In this document: positions 1-7,500 of the stretch, one piece after another
Position numbering within the stretch: the first letter of the stretch is position 1
Layout of the letters: every line of letters begins with the position of its first letter
NCBI GenBank assembly: GCA_001828445.1
Contig: MHYJ01000030.1
Span: forward strand, 1-8,229
Direction of reading: 5' to 3'
DNA length: 8,229 bases
DNA from: Planctomycetes bacterium RBG_16_43_13
Lineage (GTDB): Bacteria > Planctomycetota > MHYJ01
Position numbers and translations under genes: made by a program
The notes under the pieces: generated by a model
Told to the model about the DNA's origin: nothing
The model's input: the letters and a program-made list of their open reading frames with translations, nothing else
Database searches by the model: none

Positions 1-1373
1 CAGTGAGTGCGATTATTCCCGCTGCTGGATGTGAAGAGGTTCATGAAGTTGTCGGGATCAGGATAGTCTGCCCCCCACCCCAGTCGAAATATGGGGGGCG
101 TGTTATTTTGCAGTGTTTTTAGAAATACCTTCCACTCCTGATTATCGAGAGAGATGTTTATGTTCAGGTTTTTTTTCCACTGAGCCTGCAGGTTTTGCGC
201 AATCAGAAGGTTTTCAGGGTTTGTGCTGAAGACGGCTATGACAACAGGAAAACCGGCTCCGCCCGCATAACCTGCCTCCTTTAGTAAAGCATTTGCGCCA
301 TCCGGATTAAATCTTAGTCCGACTGATGGATTATATGCAAGCATGCCTTCAGGTATCCATGAGGTTGCGGGCAATTCCCCTCCTTTAAGGATTTCAGGAA
401 AGGCCCTGCGGTCTATCGCCATGGAGAACGCCTGCCGTATCCTTCTGTCATTAAACGGCGGTTTTTCTACATTGAATCCGTAATAGTATCCCCGTAAGAG
501 TGGGTGGCGAATGTACTCCCTGTGGTTCTTATAAGAAGGTATTGCAAGTGGTGGGAGTGACACTATATCAAGACCACCGGTTTCATATAGTGTCAGCGCG
601 GTCGTGCTTTCACCTATCACATAAAATCGAACTGCATCAAGCCTGGGCCTCCCCCCAAAGTAATTTCTGTTGGCAGTGAGGGTAAGGCTGTATTCATGCC
701 TCCACTCGCTGAGGGTAAATGGGCCATTGGTGACCATATTGCCCGGTTCTGTCCACTGGTCGCCATATTTTTCTACAATATCTCTACGCAGGGGGAATGT
801 TGCCGTGAATGCGGTTATGCTTGGGAAATAGACAACTGGCCGTTTCAGCCGGACTTGTAATGCAGCATCATTGAGGGCCTTAACCCCCAGAAGAGATGGG
901 TCTTTCAACTGTCCGCTATTATATTCATAGGCATTGACGATGTCATATAGAAAATATGCATACTGTGACGCTGTAGCCGGATTAAGGAGTCTTTTCCAAC
1001 TGTACTCAAAATCATAGGCAGTTACCTTCCTGCCGTCACTCCAGTGTACAGAATCCCGGATGGAAAATATGTAAGTCCTGCCGTCACCCGATACGCTCCA
1101 TCCGCTTGCCGCTGCCGGCACTGGATTCAGGTTCTGGTCAAACTGTGTCAATCCCTCCATGATATTCTCGATTACACGGATTGAGATACTGTCAGTGGCT
1201 AAATTCCAGTCAAGTGTAGGGGGCTCTGAGGATACAGCCATTCTGAATACATTATTGTCTTTATCTCGATTACCTGGCTTACATGAGAAAGTGGAGACTA
1301 TAGGTAATAAAAGAGACAAAAATATAATATACCGGGTATTTATATATTTCAAAAGCATTTGTCGGGAAGACAT
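1..1373 (-). CDS. Family 5 extracellular solute-binding protein (OppA/DppA-type peptide-binding lipoprotein), C-terminus outside window
   Basis: The minus-strand frame is open from ATG at 1373-1371 to the left edge, giving 457 residues with no stop. Such proteins capture oligopeptides (sometimes nickel, opines or sugars) outside the inner membrane and hand them to an ABC importer. The N-terminus has a basic start, a hydrophobic segment (about residues 16-30, IIFLSLLLPIVSTFS) and Cys31, so it is probably a lipoprotein, although TFSC is a poor lipobox. Family hallmarks are EPPTLDWN (49-56), the signature block GWSVSGDGRTYIFSIRDSVH (90-109) continuing WSDGRKVTAYDFEYSWKR, NGPFTLSEW, the segment GFNVEKPPFNDRRIRQAFSM followed by AIDRR, and GWGADYPDPDNFMNLF (432-447). 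OppA-type proteins have about 520-550 residues, so roughly 70-90 C-terminal residues are missing. GGAG lies four bases before the ATG. No permease or ATPase gene is visible, so substrate and operon are unknown. Confidence 0.93.
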   Translation of the reverse strand, partial: MSSRQMLLKYINTRYIIFLSLLLPIVSTFSCKPGNRDKDNNVFRMAVSSEPPTLDWNLATDSISIRVIENIMEGLTQFDQNLNPVPAAASGWSVSGDGRTYIFSIRDSVHWSDGRKVTAYDFEYSWKRLLNPATASQYAYFLYDIVNAYEYNSGQLKDPSLLGVKALNDAALQVRLKRPVVYFPSITAFTATFPLRRDIVEKYGDQWTEPGNMVTNGPFTLSEWRHEYSLTLTANRNYFGGRPRLDAVRFYVIGESTTALTLYETGGLDIVSLPPLAIPSYKNHREYIRHPLLRGYYYGFNVEKPPFNDRRIRQAFSMAIDRRAFPEILKGGELPATSWIPEGMLAYNPSVGLRFNPDGANALLKEAGYAGGAGFPVVIAVFSTNPENLLIAQNLQAQWKKNLNINISLDNQEWKVFLKTLQNNTPPIFRLGWGADYPDPDNFMNLFTSSSGNNRTH

Positions 1374-1407
1374 TATACTCCATTAAATCCCTGCCTAAAA
1401 GTGTTAA

Positions 1408-1430
1408 TTCTGTATCAACAGTATACAGAA
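1408..1430. promoter_or_regulatory. Inverted repeat, candidate operator
   Basis: TTCTGTAT (1408-1415) and its exact reverse complement ATACAGAA (1423-1430) flank a 7-base spacer. A third half-site, TCTGTAT, lies at 1439-1445 in the same orientation as the left arm. The dyad is 35-57 bases upstream of the peptide-binding protein start and overlaps the region where its promoter should be. It is also about 185-205 bases upstream of the sigma-54 -24 element. It could therefore be an operator for the minus-strand gene or a remote enhancer-type site for the plus-strand one. The regulator is unknown. Confidence 0.5.
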
Positions 1431-1440
1431 ATAATTCGTC

Positions 1441-1470
1441 TGTATATTCAAATAGTTACGCTTTTTACAA
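1441..1470 (-). promoter_or_regulatory. Weak sigma-70-type promoter candidate for the peptide-binding protein gene
   Basis: Read on the minus strand, TTGTAA (1470-1465) and TATACA (1446-1441) are separated by 18 bases, each with partial match to the -35 and -10 consensus. Transcription would begin near 1434, giving a leader of about 60 bases and placing the dyad at 1408-1430 just downstream of the start point. A competing -10, TATACT (1425-1420), lies inside the dyad but lacks a clear -35. The region is AT-rich, so chance matches are expected. Confidence 0.28.
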
Positions 1471-1611
1471 AAAAAGGCGTCTTAAAATGTTTCTTTTAGC
1501 TACAAATAGCTAATTTGCCATATCAGATAATAATATCACCCAATACCACTAAATGTGACATATCCACCTGTTATTATTACAATATCTTGAGCTTTTAATT
1601 CCAAAATTGAT

Positions 1612-1628
1612 TTGGCATGTCTATTGCA
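1612..1628 (+). promoter_or_regulatory. Sigma-54 (RpoN) -24/-12 promoter
   Basis: The sequence TTGGCATGTCTATTGCA matches the sigma-54 consensus YTGGCACGrNNNTTGCW at nearly every position. The invariant GG (1614-1615) and GC (1626-1627) are separated by exactly 10 bases. Transcription would start about 12 bases downstream, near 1638-1640, leaving a leader of about 90 bases before the ATG at 1730. A promoter of this class needs an AAA+ enhancer-binding activator, so the downstream genes are probably switched on by a specific signal. The activator gene is not in the window. Confidence 0.82.
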
Positions 1629-1676
1629 AAGTATGTCTTATTGGTTTAACTGTATAATTTTTACCAACCTGAAAGC

Positions 1677-1700
1677 AAAGGAGTCTATATGAGATACTAA
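1677..1700 (+). promoter_or_regulatory. Leader mini-ORF (Met-Arg-Tyr-stop) with strong Shine-Dalgarno
   Basis: AAAGGAG (1677-1683) is five bases from ATG at 1689, which is followed by AGA, TAC and TAA (ending 1700). This is a better ribosome site than the one before the main gene. The stop is 29 bases before the ATG at 1730, and the frames differ. It may be a translated leader affecting initiation on the main gene, or a remnant of an older start. No coding function is claimed. Confidence 0.35.
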
Positions 1701-1708
1701 ATTTAACT

Positions 1709-1723
1709 TGAGGAAGGACCTCA
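1709..1723 (+). promoter_or_regulatory. Shine-Dalgarno presented in a small hairpin
   Basis: TGAGG (1709-1713) and CCTCA (1719-1723) form a perfect 5-bp stem with the loop AAGGA (1714-1718). The loop is the likely ribosome binding site for the ATG at 1730, with an 11-base spacing that is on the long side. If the hairpin forms, the stem hides the alternative GAGG while the AAGGA stays exposed and is brought nearer to the start codon. Confidence 0.4.
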
Positions 1724-1729
1724 TTCAAC

Positions 1730-4543
1730 ATGGATCTAAACATCTTAGACCTGGATAAAACAGAATATCACGTATGGAACGTGGTCAGGAACATCCAGAG
1801 ACGAGTATCTAAAACAAAAAGCTTAATCTGTTTGTTATTGTTGCCTCTGGTGTTTGTTGCCTCTATAAATGAGGTACATGCTTCCAAGGTTCAGGTAACT
1901 GACCCAGGCCATAACTCGAACATACAATCACCAGAAATACCTCAACCGCCACAGCCGCCGTTCGATATTTCTAAAATCATAGATAAAGCGGATCATATTG
2001 TACAGATGGATCAGCGCACACCTGATAATTATTGGGTGGAAGACCCTGCTTACCGCGTAGAATTTACCCCTGAAGCTATTACTTACTACCAAAAAAAGAA
2101 TGTATCGTCGAAACAGGATGATAGTCTGCAATTCCGGTTAATATCTGTAAAGGCATCAGATAAACTCTTTTCACTCAACAGTTCATCATCTCTGATTTCT
2201 GAGGAAAACAGGGTCACCTATTTCCGGACTCCTCTTATAAAGGAAATCTATGAGGTTAGGAAGGACGGGGTTGAACAGAGCTGGATTATAGAAAGACCTC
2301 TTTCAGACAAGACCGGGGACCTGATAATTAATGGAGAGCTGCGCACACAATTATCTCCAAGGGATAATGAAAATGGAGGAATTGACTTTTTTGGTAAGGA
2401 TGGTGATTATGTAACCTCTTATGGTAAGGTTATCGTAATAGATAATTCTGGGAAGAGGATTACGCTCTCACCACACTATGAAAATTCACGCCTCACAATC
2501 ACGGTTCCTGAAAAATGGCTGGCTGAAGCTGTCTACCCGATTGTCGTAGATCCGGTTCTGGGGGCAGATATCCGTGTAGACACACTTACTACAACAGACA
2601 ATTATCCTGAAATTGCCTTTGACGGGACAAATTACCTGATTGTCTGGCAGTCAGGAACCCCCAATGCCACAGGGACAGGGACTACGGCGATCAGAGGGGT
2701 CAGGGTTAGCAATGCCGGAACAGTCTTAGATGCCACCCCGCTGTCAATTGGAAATACGGCCAGCAGGGATGATGAATTCCCTTCGGTGACCTATGACAGT
2801 GTCAATTCAAGGTTTATCGTAGTCTGGATGATGTGGAACGACACATCGACACCTGTCACTACTGCTCATATATACCGGAACACAGTCACATCGGCGGGCG
2901 GAGTGGGAACTTCCACCGCAATTCTTACCGGAACAAACAGGATCCTTGCCTATCCGACAGTTGCCTGTTGCGATCTGAATAACAATTACTATGTGGTTTA
3001 TGGACGGAATAGTGGCACAGGTGTAACAAGCTTCAATGCCTTCTATAGCCAGTATTATAACAGGAACACCCATACGGCTGGTACAGTCCCCCCGAATGCT
3101 TACCCCACAGCAACAGTAAGCAGTGGAACGATCACTCCCAATACAGAGCCGAGGTCTGCACCGAGACTCTATTCCTTATCCACCACTAAATATCTCCTCA
3201 CATGGGAGACCTTTGGCGCGGATACTAATGGTGACATATCGGCCAACCTGCTTACCGCTACTGCAACTCCTACCTATACCTGGGGAACACAGGTATCCGT
3301 AGCGAATGCGGCATCTACACTTGAGCGCTATCCCAGAGCAGCCTTTGACGGAACCAATGCCCTGATTGTTTACCAGCAGGGGGGGACGACGGCCGCTGAC
3401 ATCTATAGTCGTTTCGTTACCCCTGGCGCTACTAACCTGGCGCTTGGGGCGACATCCGCAGTTTCTACCGTAGTAGGGAGCGGCCAGATGTATCCGGCTG
3501 TTGCCTATACAGACGGAAGCTGTTCAGCTACGCCGATCAGCCGCTATATGGTTGTATGGCAGGACTATCGCAATAATGCAACTAATCCTGATATTTATGG
3601 GTCCCCCATGAACACGGCAGGAACGGTAGAGACGGCCGTGGCGATCTCGACCAATACTACTTACATCAAAGAGCGTCCTGTTATTGCCGCTGACAGTGGA
3701 AGCTGCGGATACGTGGCATCGTGGAGCGATATGAGGAATGGCAATGGGGACATATATGCAAACAGAATAGGTTTTCCAAATATAAGCAATCTGAGCCCTG
3801 CCAGCGGGCTTGTTGGTGCAGCGATATCCATTAACGGACTTAATTTTGGTGCTGATCCAGGAGCCGGTAACCGCAGTACAACCACTAACAATATAAAGAT
3901 AAATGGTATTCAGGTTGCTGATGTCAATATCACGGCATGGTCAAACAGTGCCATAAGTTTTACTATACCATCTGGTACCACTTCCGGTACCTACCCTGTA
4001 ACAGTAACAGCAGGAAGCTGGGTTAGTAATCCCAGCAACCTGACAGTACAGGAAAATACACTGCTGATTACAACGAGTACCATTCCAAACGGCTATCAAT
4101 GGATCAGTTATGGATCAAATGTCTCTGCTACAGGTGGAACAACTCCATACTCATGGAGCATTATATCGGGAGGCCTTCCTGCCGGTGTGACGCTGGATAG
4201 CGGAACTGGTCTGGTATCCGGTATACCAAGTGCCTTTGGTACTTTTAACTTCACTGTAAGGGTGACAGATTCTACGACGCCAACCCCTCAGACAGCGGAT
4301 CAACCACTTTCTATATTGATTTATGACCTGACAACGATTACAGTTACACCTGCTAATCCAACGATATTAGAGGGGCAGAATGTACAATTTACAGCGACAG
4401 GGACATATTCCGATATGACAACATCAGACATTACCAACACCGTTACCTGGGGTACTGACAACCCCAGCGTCGCAACAGTTAATTCAACAGGATTGGCAAC
4501 CGGGACAGGTTTGGGTGCAGTTACAATCTCAGCAACCAAATAG
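1730..4543 (+). CDS. Exported multidomain protein: seven-repeat beta-propeller plus IPT/TIG, He_PIG-like and BIG2-like Ig domains
   Basis: This 937-residue protein is not one I can name, but its modules are recognisable. Residues 1-52 form a long signal peptide: a 31-residue n-region, a hydrophobic core (SLICLLLLPLVFVAS) and likely cleavage after EVHA. Residues about 95-277 form a beta-rich domain ending in YPIVVDP, a motif seen before repeat regions in many secreted proteins. About 288-680 hold seven WD40-like blade repeats. About 683-773 is an IPT/TIG domain (SNLSPASGLVGAAISINGLN), 777-864 a He_PIG-like domain (GGLPAGVTLDSGTGLVSGIP), and 866-937 a BIG2-like domain (ITVTPANPTILEGQNVQFTA). 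The BIG2 domain ends at VTISATK, without its usual last strand, and there is no C-terminal anchor or sorting signal. The role is probably surface or extracellular binding, inferred from architecture. It is the first gene after the sigma-54 promoter. Confidence 0.9.
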   Translation: MDLNILDLDKTEYHVWNVVRNIQRRVSKTKSLICLLLLPLVFVASINEVHASKVQVTDPGHNSNIQSPEIPQPPQPPFDISKIIDKADHIVQMDQRTPDNYWVEDPAYRVEFTPEAITYYQKKNVSSKQDDSLQFRLISVKASDKLFSLNSSSSLISEENRVTYFRTPLIKEIYEVRKDGVEQSWIIERPLSDKTGDLIINGELRTQLSPRDNENGGIDFFGKDGDYVTSYGKVIVIDNSGKRITLSPHYENSRLTITVPEKWLAEAVYPIVVDPVLGADIRVDTLTTTDNYPEIAFDGTNYLIVWQSGTPNATGTGTTAIRGVRVSNAGTVLDATPLSIGNTASRDDEFPSVTYDSVNSRFIVVWMMWNDTSTPVTTAHIYRNTVTSAGGVGTSTAILTGTNRILAYPTVACCDLNNNYYVVYGRNSGTGVTSFNAFYSQYYNRNTHTAGTVPPNAYPTATVSSGTITPNTEPRSAPRLYSLSTTKYLLTWETFGADTNGDISANLLTATATPTYTWGTQVSVANAASTLERYPRAAFDGTNALIVYQQGGTTAADIYSRFVTPGATNLALGATSAVSTVVGSGQMYPAVAYTDGSCSATPISRYMVVWQDYRNNATNPDIYGSPMNTAGTVETAVAISTNTTYIKERPVIAADSGSCGYVASWSDMRNGNGDIYANRIGFPNISNLSPASGLVGAAISINGLNFGADPGAGNRSTTTNNIKINGIQVADVNITAWSNSAISFTIPSGTTSGTYPVTVTAGSWVSNPSNLTVQENTLLITTSTIPNGYQWISYGSNVSATGGTTPYSWSIISGGLPAGVTLDSGTGLVSGIPSAFGTFNFTVRVTDSTTPTPQTADQPLSILIYDLTTITVTPANPTILEGQNVQFTATGTYSDMTTSDITNTVTWGTDNPSVATVNSTGLATGTGLGAVTISATK
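2594..3769 (+). repeat. Seven degenerate propeller blade repeats within the 937-residue protein
   Basis: The shared pattern is an aromatic or small residue then Pro, a short beta strand, Asp or Ser, then a hydrophobic strand ending in W or Y. Examples are YPEIAFDGTNYLIVWQSG, FPSVTYDSVNSRFIVVWMMW and YPRAAFDGTNALIVYQQGG. Blades begin near residues 288, 346, 406, 474, 533, 587 and 648, a spacing of 54-68 residues. The last ends with DIYANRIG. Seven such units fit one closed seven-bladed propeller. The repeats are diverged at DNA level, unlike those of the next gene. Blades 6 and 7 each contain a Cys in the context SC (DGSCS, SGSCGY) that could pair, which is a guess. Confidence 0.7.
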
Positions 4544-4582
4544 ATGGTTAAAAGATGAGATTTAGATAAGAAATTTACTATT
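4544..4582 (+). other. Short spacer between the two exported-protein genes
   Basis: Thirty-nine bases separate TAG (4541-4543) from ATG 4583. There is no hairpin or T-tract to suggest a terminator, and no sigma-54 element. A mini-frame ATG GTT AAA AGA TGA begins directly after the upstream stop (4544-4558). Together with the weak ribosome site of the next gene, this may allow reinitiation or coupled translation. The frame of the upstream gene continues into the next one, interrupted by TAG at 4541 and TGA at 4556. Confidence 0.55.
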
Positions 4583-7500
4583 ATGGTATTAAAAAAGTCA
4601 GTGTCTGAGTTACTAAAGACGGCAGCGGCTGTAGTTGCCTATTCGTTGACATGGGTGGCTATATTACTGTCTTTATTCCAGGGCATCCTTATTACCCCAT
4701 CAAGGGCATGGGCCGTAACAGGAGGTACAACCCTTTCAGTAGTTCCTGCTGCACCATCAGGTCTATTAGCTGTTGACACCCCTTCAGACAATGGTAATTC
4801 CATAAACCTTTCATGGACCCCCTCTGTCACCGGTGGAACTACTGAGCAGAGGATATACCGGTCTGTCGCAACTGGCGGGCCGTACAGTATTGTAAATACG
4901 ATCCCGAATAATACTACTTCGACCTATACTGATTCCACAGGCCTTACCAATGGGACGACATATTATTATGTTGTAAGGGCCTTTGGAGGGGGACAGGAAT
5001 CAGGGAATTCCAATGAGGCTAATACAGTACCGGCAGACAATATAGCACCAAATGCGCCAACGGTTCTAAGTGCAGCAGATGTGGCCGGCGACAATGGCGG
5101 GGCGATAGTCCTTAACTGGACGGTATCCATATCCACTGATGTGACACAGCAGCGTATTTATCGCGGGACTGCGACAGGTGGTCCCTATGGGACGCTTGTT
5201 ACGACGATTACTAACAACACTACGAGTACATATATAGACAGCATTGGGCTGACTGACGGTACGACCTACTATTATGTGATCCGTGCTTATGACGGGACGC
5301 AGGAGTCTGTCGACTCAAGTGAGTCAAATGCAATTCCAATAAACAACCCACCGAATCCACCAACTGTCGTCATTGCTTCGGATGTAACGGGAGATAACGG
5401 CGGGGCGATAGTCCTTAACTGGACAGTATCAGCATCAACGGATGTGACGCAGCAGCGCATCTATCGTGGAACTGCACCTGGTGGTCCCTATCCGGCTCTG
5501 GTTACAACCATCGTGAATAACACGACATCTGCCTATAGCGACACCGGCCTTACGAATGGTACAACATATTATTATGTAGTGCGTACTTATGATGGAACCC
5601 AGGAGTCTGTGAACTCGAATGAGGGTAGTGCTGCTCCGGCAGATAATATAGCTCCGAATGCACCTGCAGGGTTTAGTGCAACAGATGTAGCCGGAGATAA
5701 TGGCGGAGCTATAGTCCTTAACTGGACTGTGTCAACGTCAACGGATGTAACGCAGCAGCGCATTTATCGGGGAACATCATCAGGCGGTCCGTATCCGGCA
5801 TCAGTAACTACAATCGCTAACAATACTACTAATACATATACAGATATAGGTCGTACAAATGGTACGACCTATTATTATGTAGTTCGTGCCTATGATGGGA
5901 CCCAGGAGTCCGTAAACTCTAATGAAGGGAATGCAGCCCCGGCAGATAATATCATACCCAATGCGCCGACGGTATTAAATGCATCTGATGTGGGTGGTGA
6001 CAACGGAGGTGTGATAGCCCTCAACTGGACAGTATCATCATCAGGGGATGTGACTGAGCAGCGTGTGTACAGGGCGACGACATCAGGAGGCCCCTACGGT
6101 ATCGCGACTACAATTACTAATAATACAACATCTGCATATTCAGACAGTGGTCTTACTAACGGCACCAGTTATTATTATGTAGTAAGGTCCTTCGATGGAA
6201 CTCAGGAGTCAGTGAACTCCAATGAGAGTGCTGCATCTCCTGCTGACAATATTGCTCCTGTTGCTCCTTCTGTTGTAAGCGCTATTGATATACCAGGAGA
6301 CAACGGAGGGGCGATATCCCTTAGCTGGGCAGTATCTCCTTCCGGAGACGTGACACAACAGCGCGTGTACAGGGCAACACTGTCAGGTGGTCCATTCAGC
6401 CTTATCAATACAATTGTGAATAATACAACCAGCGGTTATACAGATTCCACAGGTCTTACCAATGGTGTGACCTATTACTATGTGATTCGTTCATATGATG
6501 GAACTCAGGAGTCAGTAAATTCAAATGAGGCAAATGCAGTGCCTGTTGATAATATAGTTCCCAATGCACCTGCTGTTGTGAGCGCCTCTGATGTAGCCGG
6601 TGACAATGGCGGAGCAATATCCCTGAGCTGGACGGTGTCGTCATCCGGAGATGTTACAGAGCAGCGTATTTACAGGGGGACCACAATCGGTGGCCCATAT
6701 AGTCTTATTACAACGATTTACAATAACACAACCAACGGCTATACAGATTCCACAGGTCTTACCAACGGCGTGACCTATTATTATGTGGTTCGTTCATATG
6801 ACGGAACGCAGGCGTCAGTTAACTCTAATGAGGCAAATGCAGTACCTGCTGACAATACAGTTCCCAATGCTCCGACAGTACTTATTGCATCGGATGTAGC
6901 CGGTGATAATGGCGGAGCAATATCCCTTAGCTGGACAGTATCTTCATCCGGAGATGTTACACAGCAAAGGGTTTACAGGTCAACGACCTCAGGCGGCCCA
7001 TACGGTCTCATTACAACGATATTAAACAATACGACCAGCAGCTATACCGATTCCACTGGTCTTACCAATGGAGTAACGTATTACTATGTAACACGTTCAT
7101 ATGATGGCACACAGGAGTCTGTGAACTCAAATGAAAGCAGCGCCGTTCCAATAGATGATCCATCGAGTGTGCCTACTGGTTTGAGTGCGGCAGATGTGGC
7201 CGGTGACAATGGGGGTGCGATATCCCTTAACTGGACAGTGTCATCATCCGGGGATGTGACAGAGCAGCGGGTGTACAGGGCCACTACAACCGGCGGCCCA
7301 TACAGTCTGATTACGACCCTTTTCAATAATACAACAAATAACTATACAGATTCCACCGGCCTGACAAATGGAACAACCTATTATTATGTAGTAAGGGCAT
7401 TCGGAGGGGGACAGGAGTCAGGTAATTCCAATGAGGCAAACGCATCTCCATTAGATAATATAGTTCCCAATGCACCTACTGCAGTGAGTGCATCTGATGC

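Larger units (their letters stand above)
1374..1729. other. Divergent intergenic regulatory region
   Basis: This 356-base AT-rich stretch separates the starts of two divergent genes, and I see no coding region in it beyond a four-codon mini-frame. From left to right it holds an 8-bp-arm dyad (1408-1430), a further TCTGTAT half-site (1439-1445), a weak minus-strand promoter candidate (1441-1470), an A/T-rich imperfect hairpin (1458-1480), a pair of TAGCTA palindromes separated by CAAA (1497-1512), the sigma-54 promoter (1612-1628) and the leader of the plus-strand operon. Bases 1513-1611 are AT-rich and show nothing I can name. That is where an activator of sigma-54 polymerase or IHF could bind, but I see no convincing site. 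Confidence 0.8.

Noticed and set aside
1159..1386. Plus-strand open frame of 75 codons
   Set aside because: It lies antisense to the start of the peptide-binding protein gene, whose family motifs are clear in the minus frame, and the plus translation has no domain signal.
1458..1480. ACGC-TTTTT-ACAA-AAAAA-G-GCGT hairpin, considered as a terminator
   Set aside because: The stem is mostly A/T with a bulge, has no T-tract after it on either strand, and sits between divergent starts where no transcript should end.
1928..4830. Minus-strand open frames of 63-88 codons inside or overlapping the plus-strand genes (1928-2131, 2807-3073, 3661-3891, 4321-4539, 4639-4830)
   Set aside because: None has a recognisable domain or ribosome site, and all lie opposite well-supported coding sequence.
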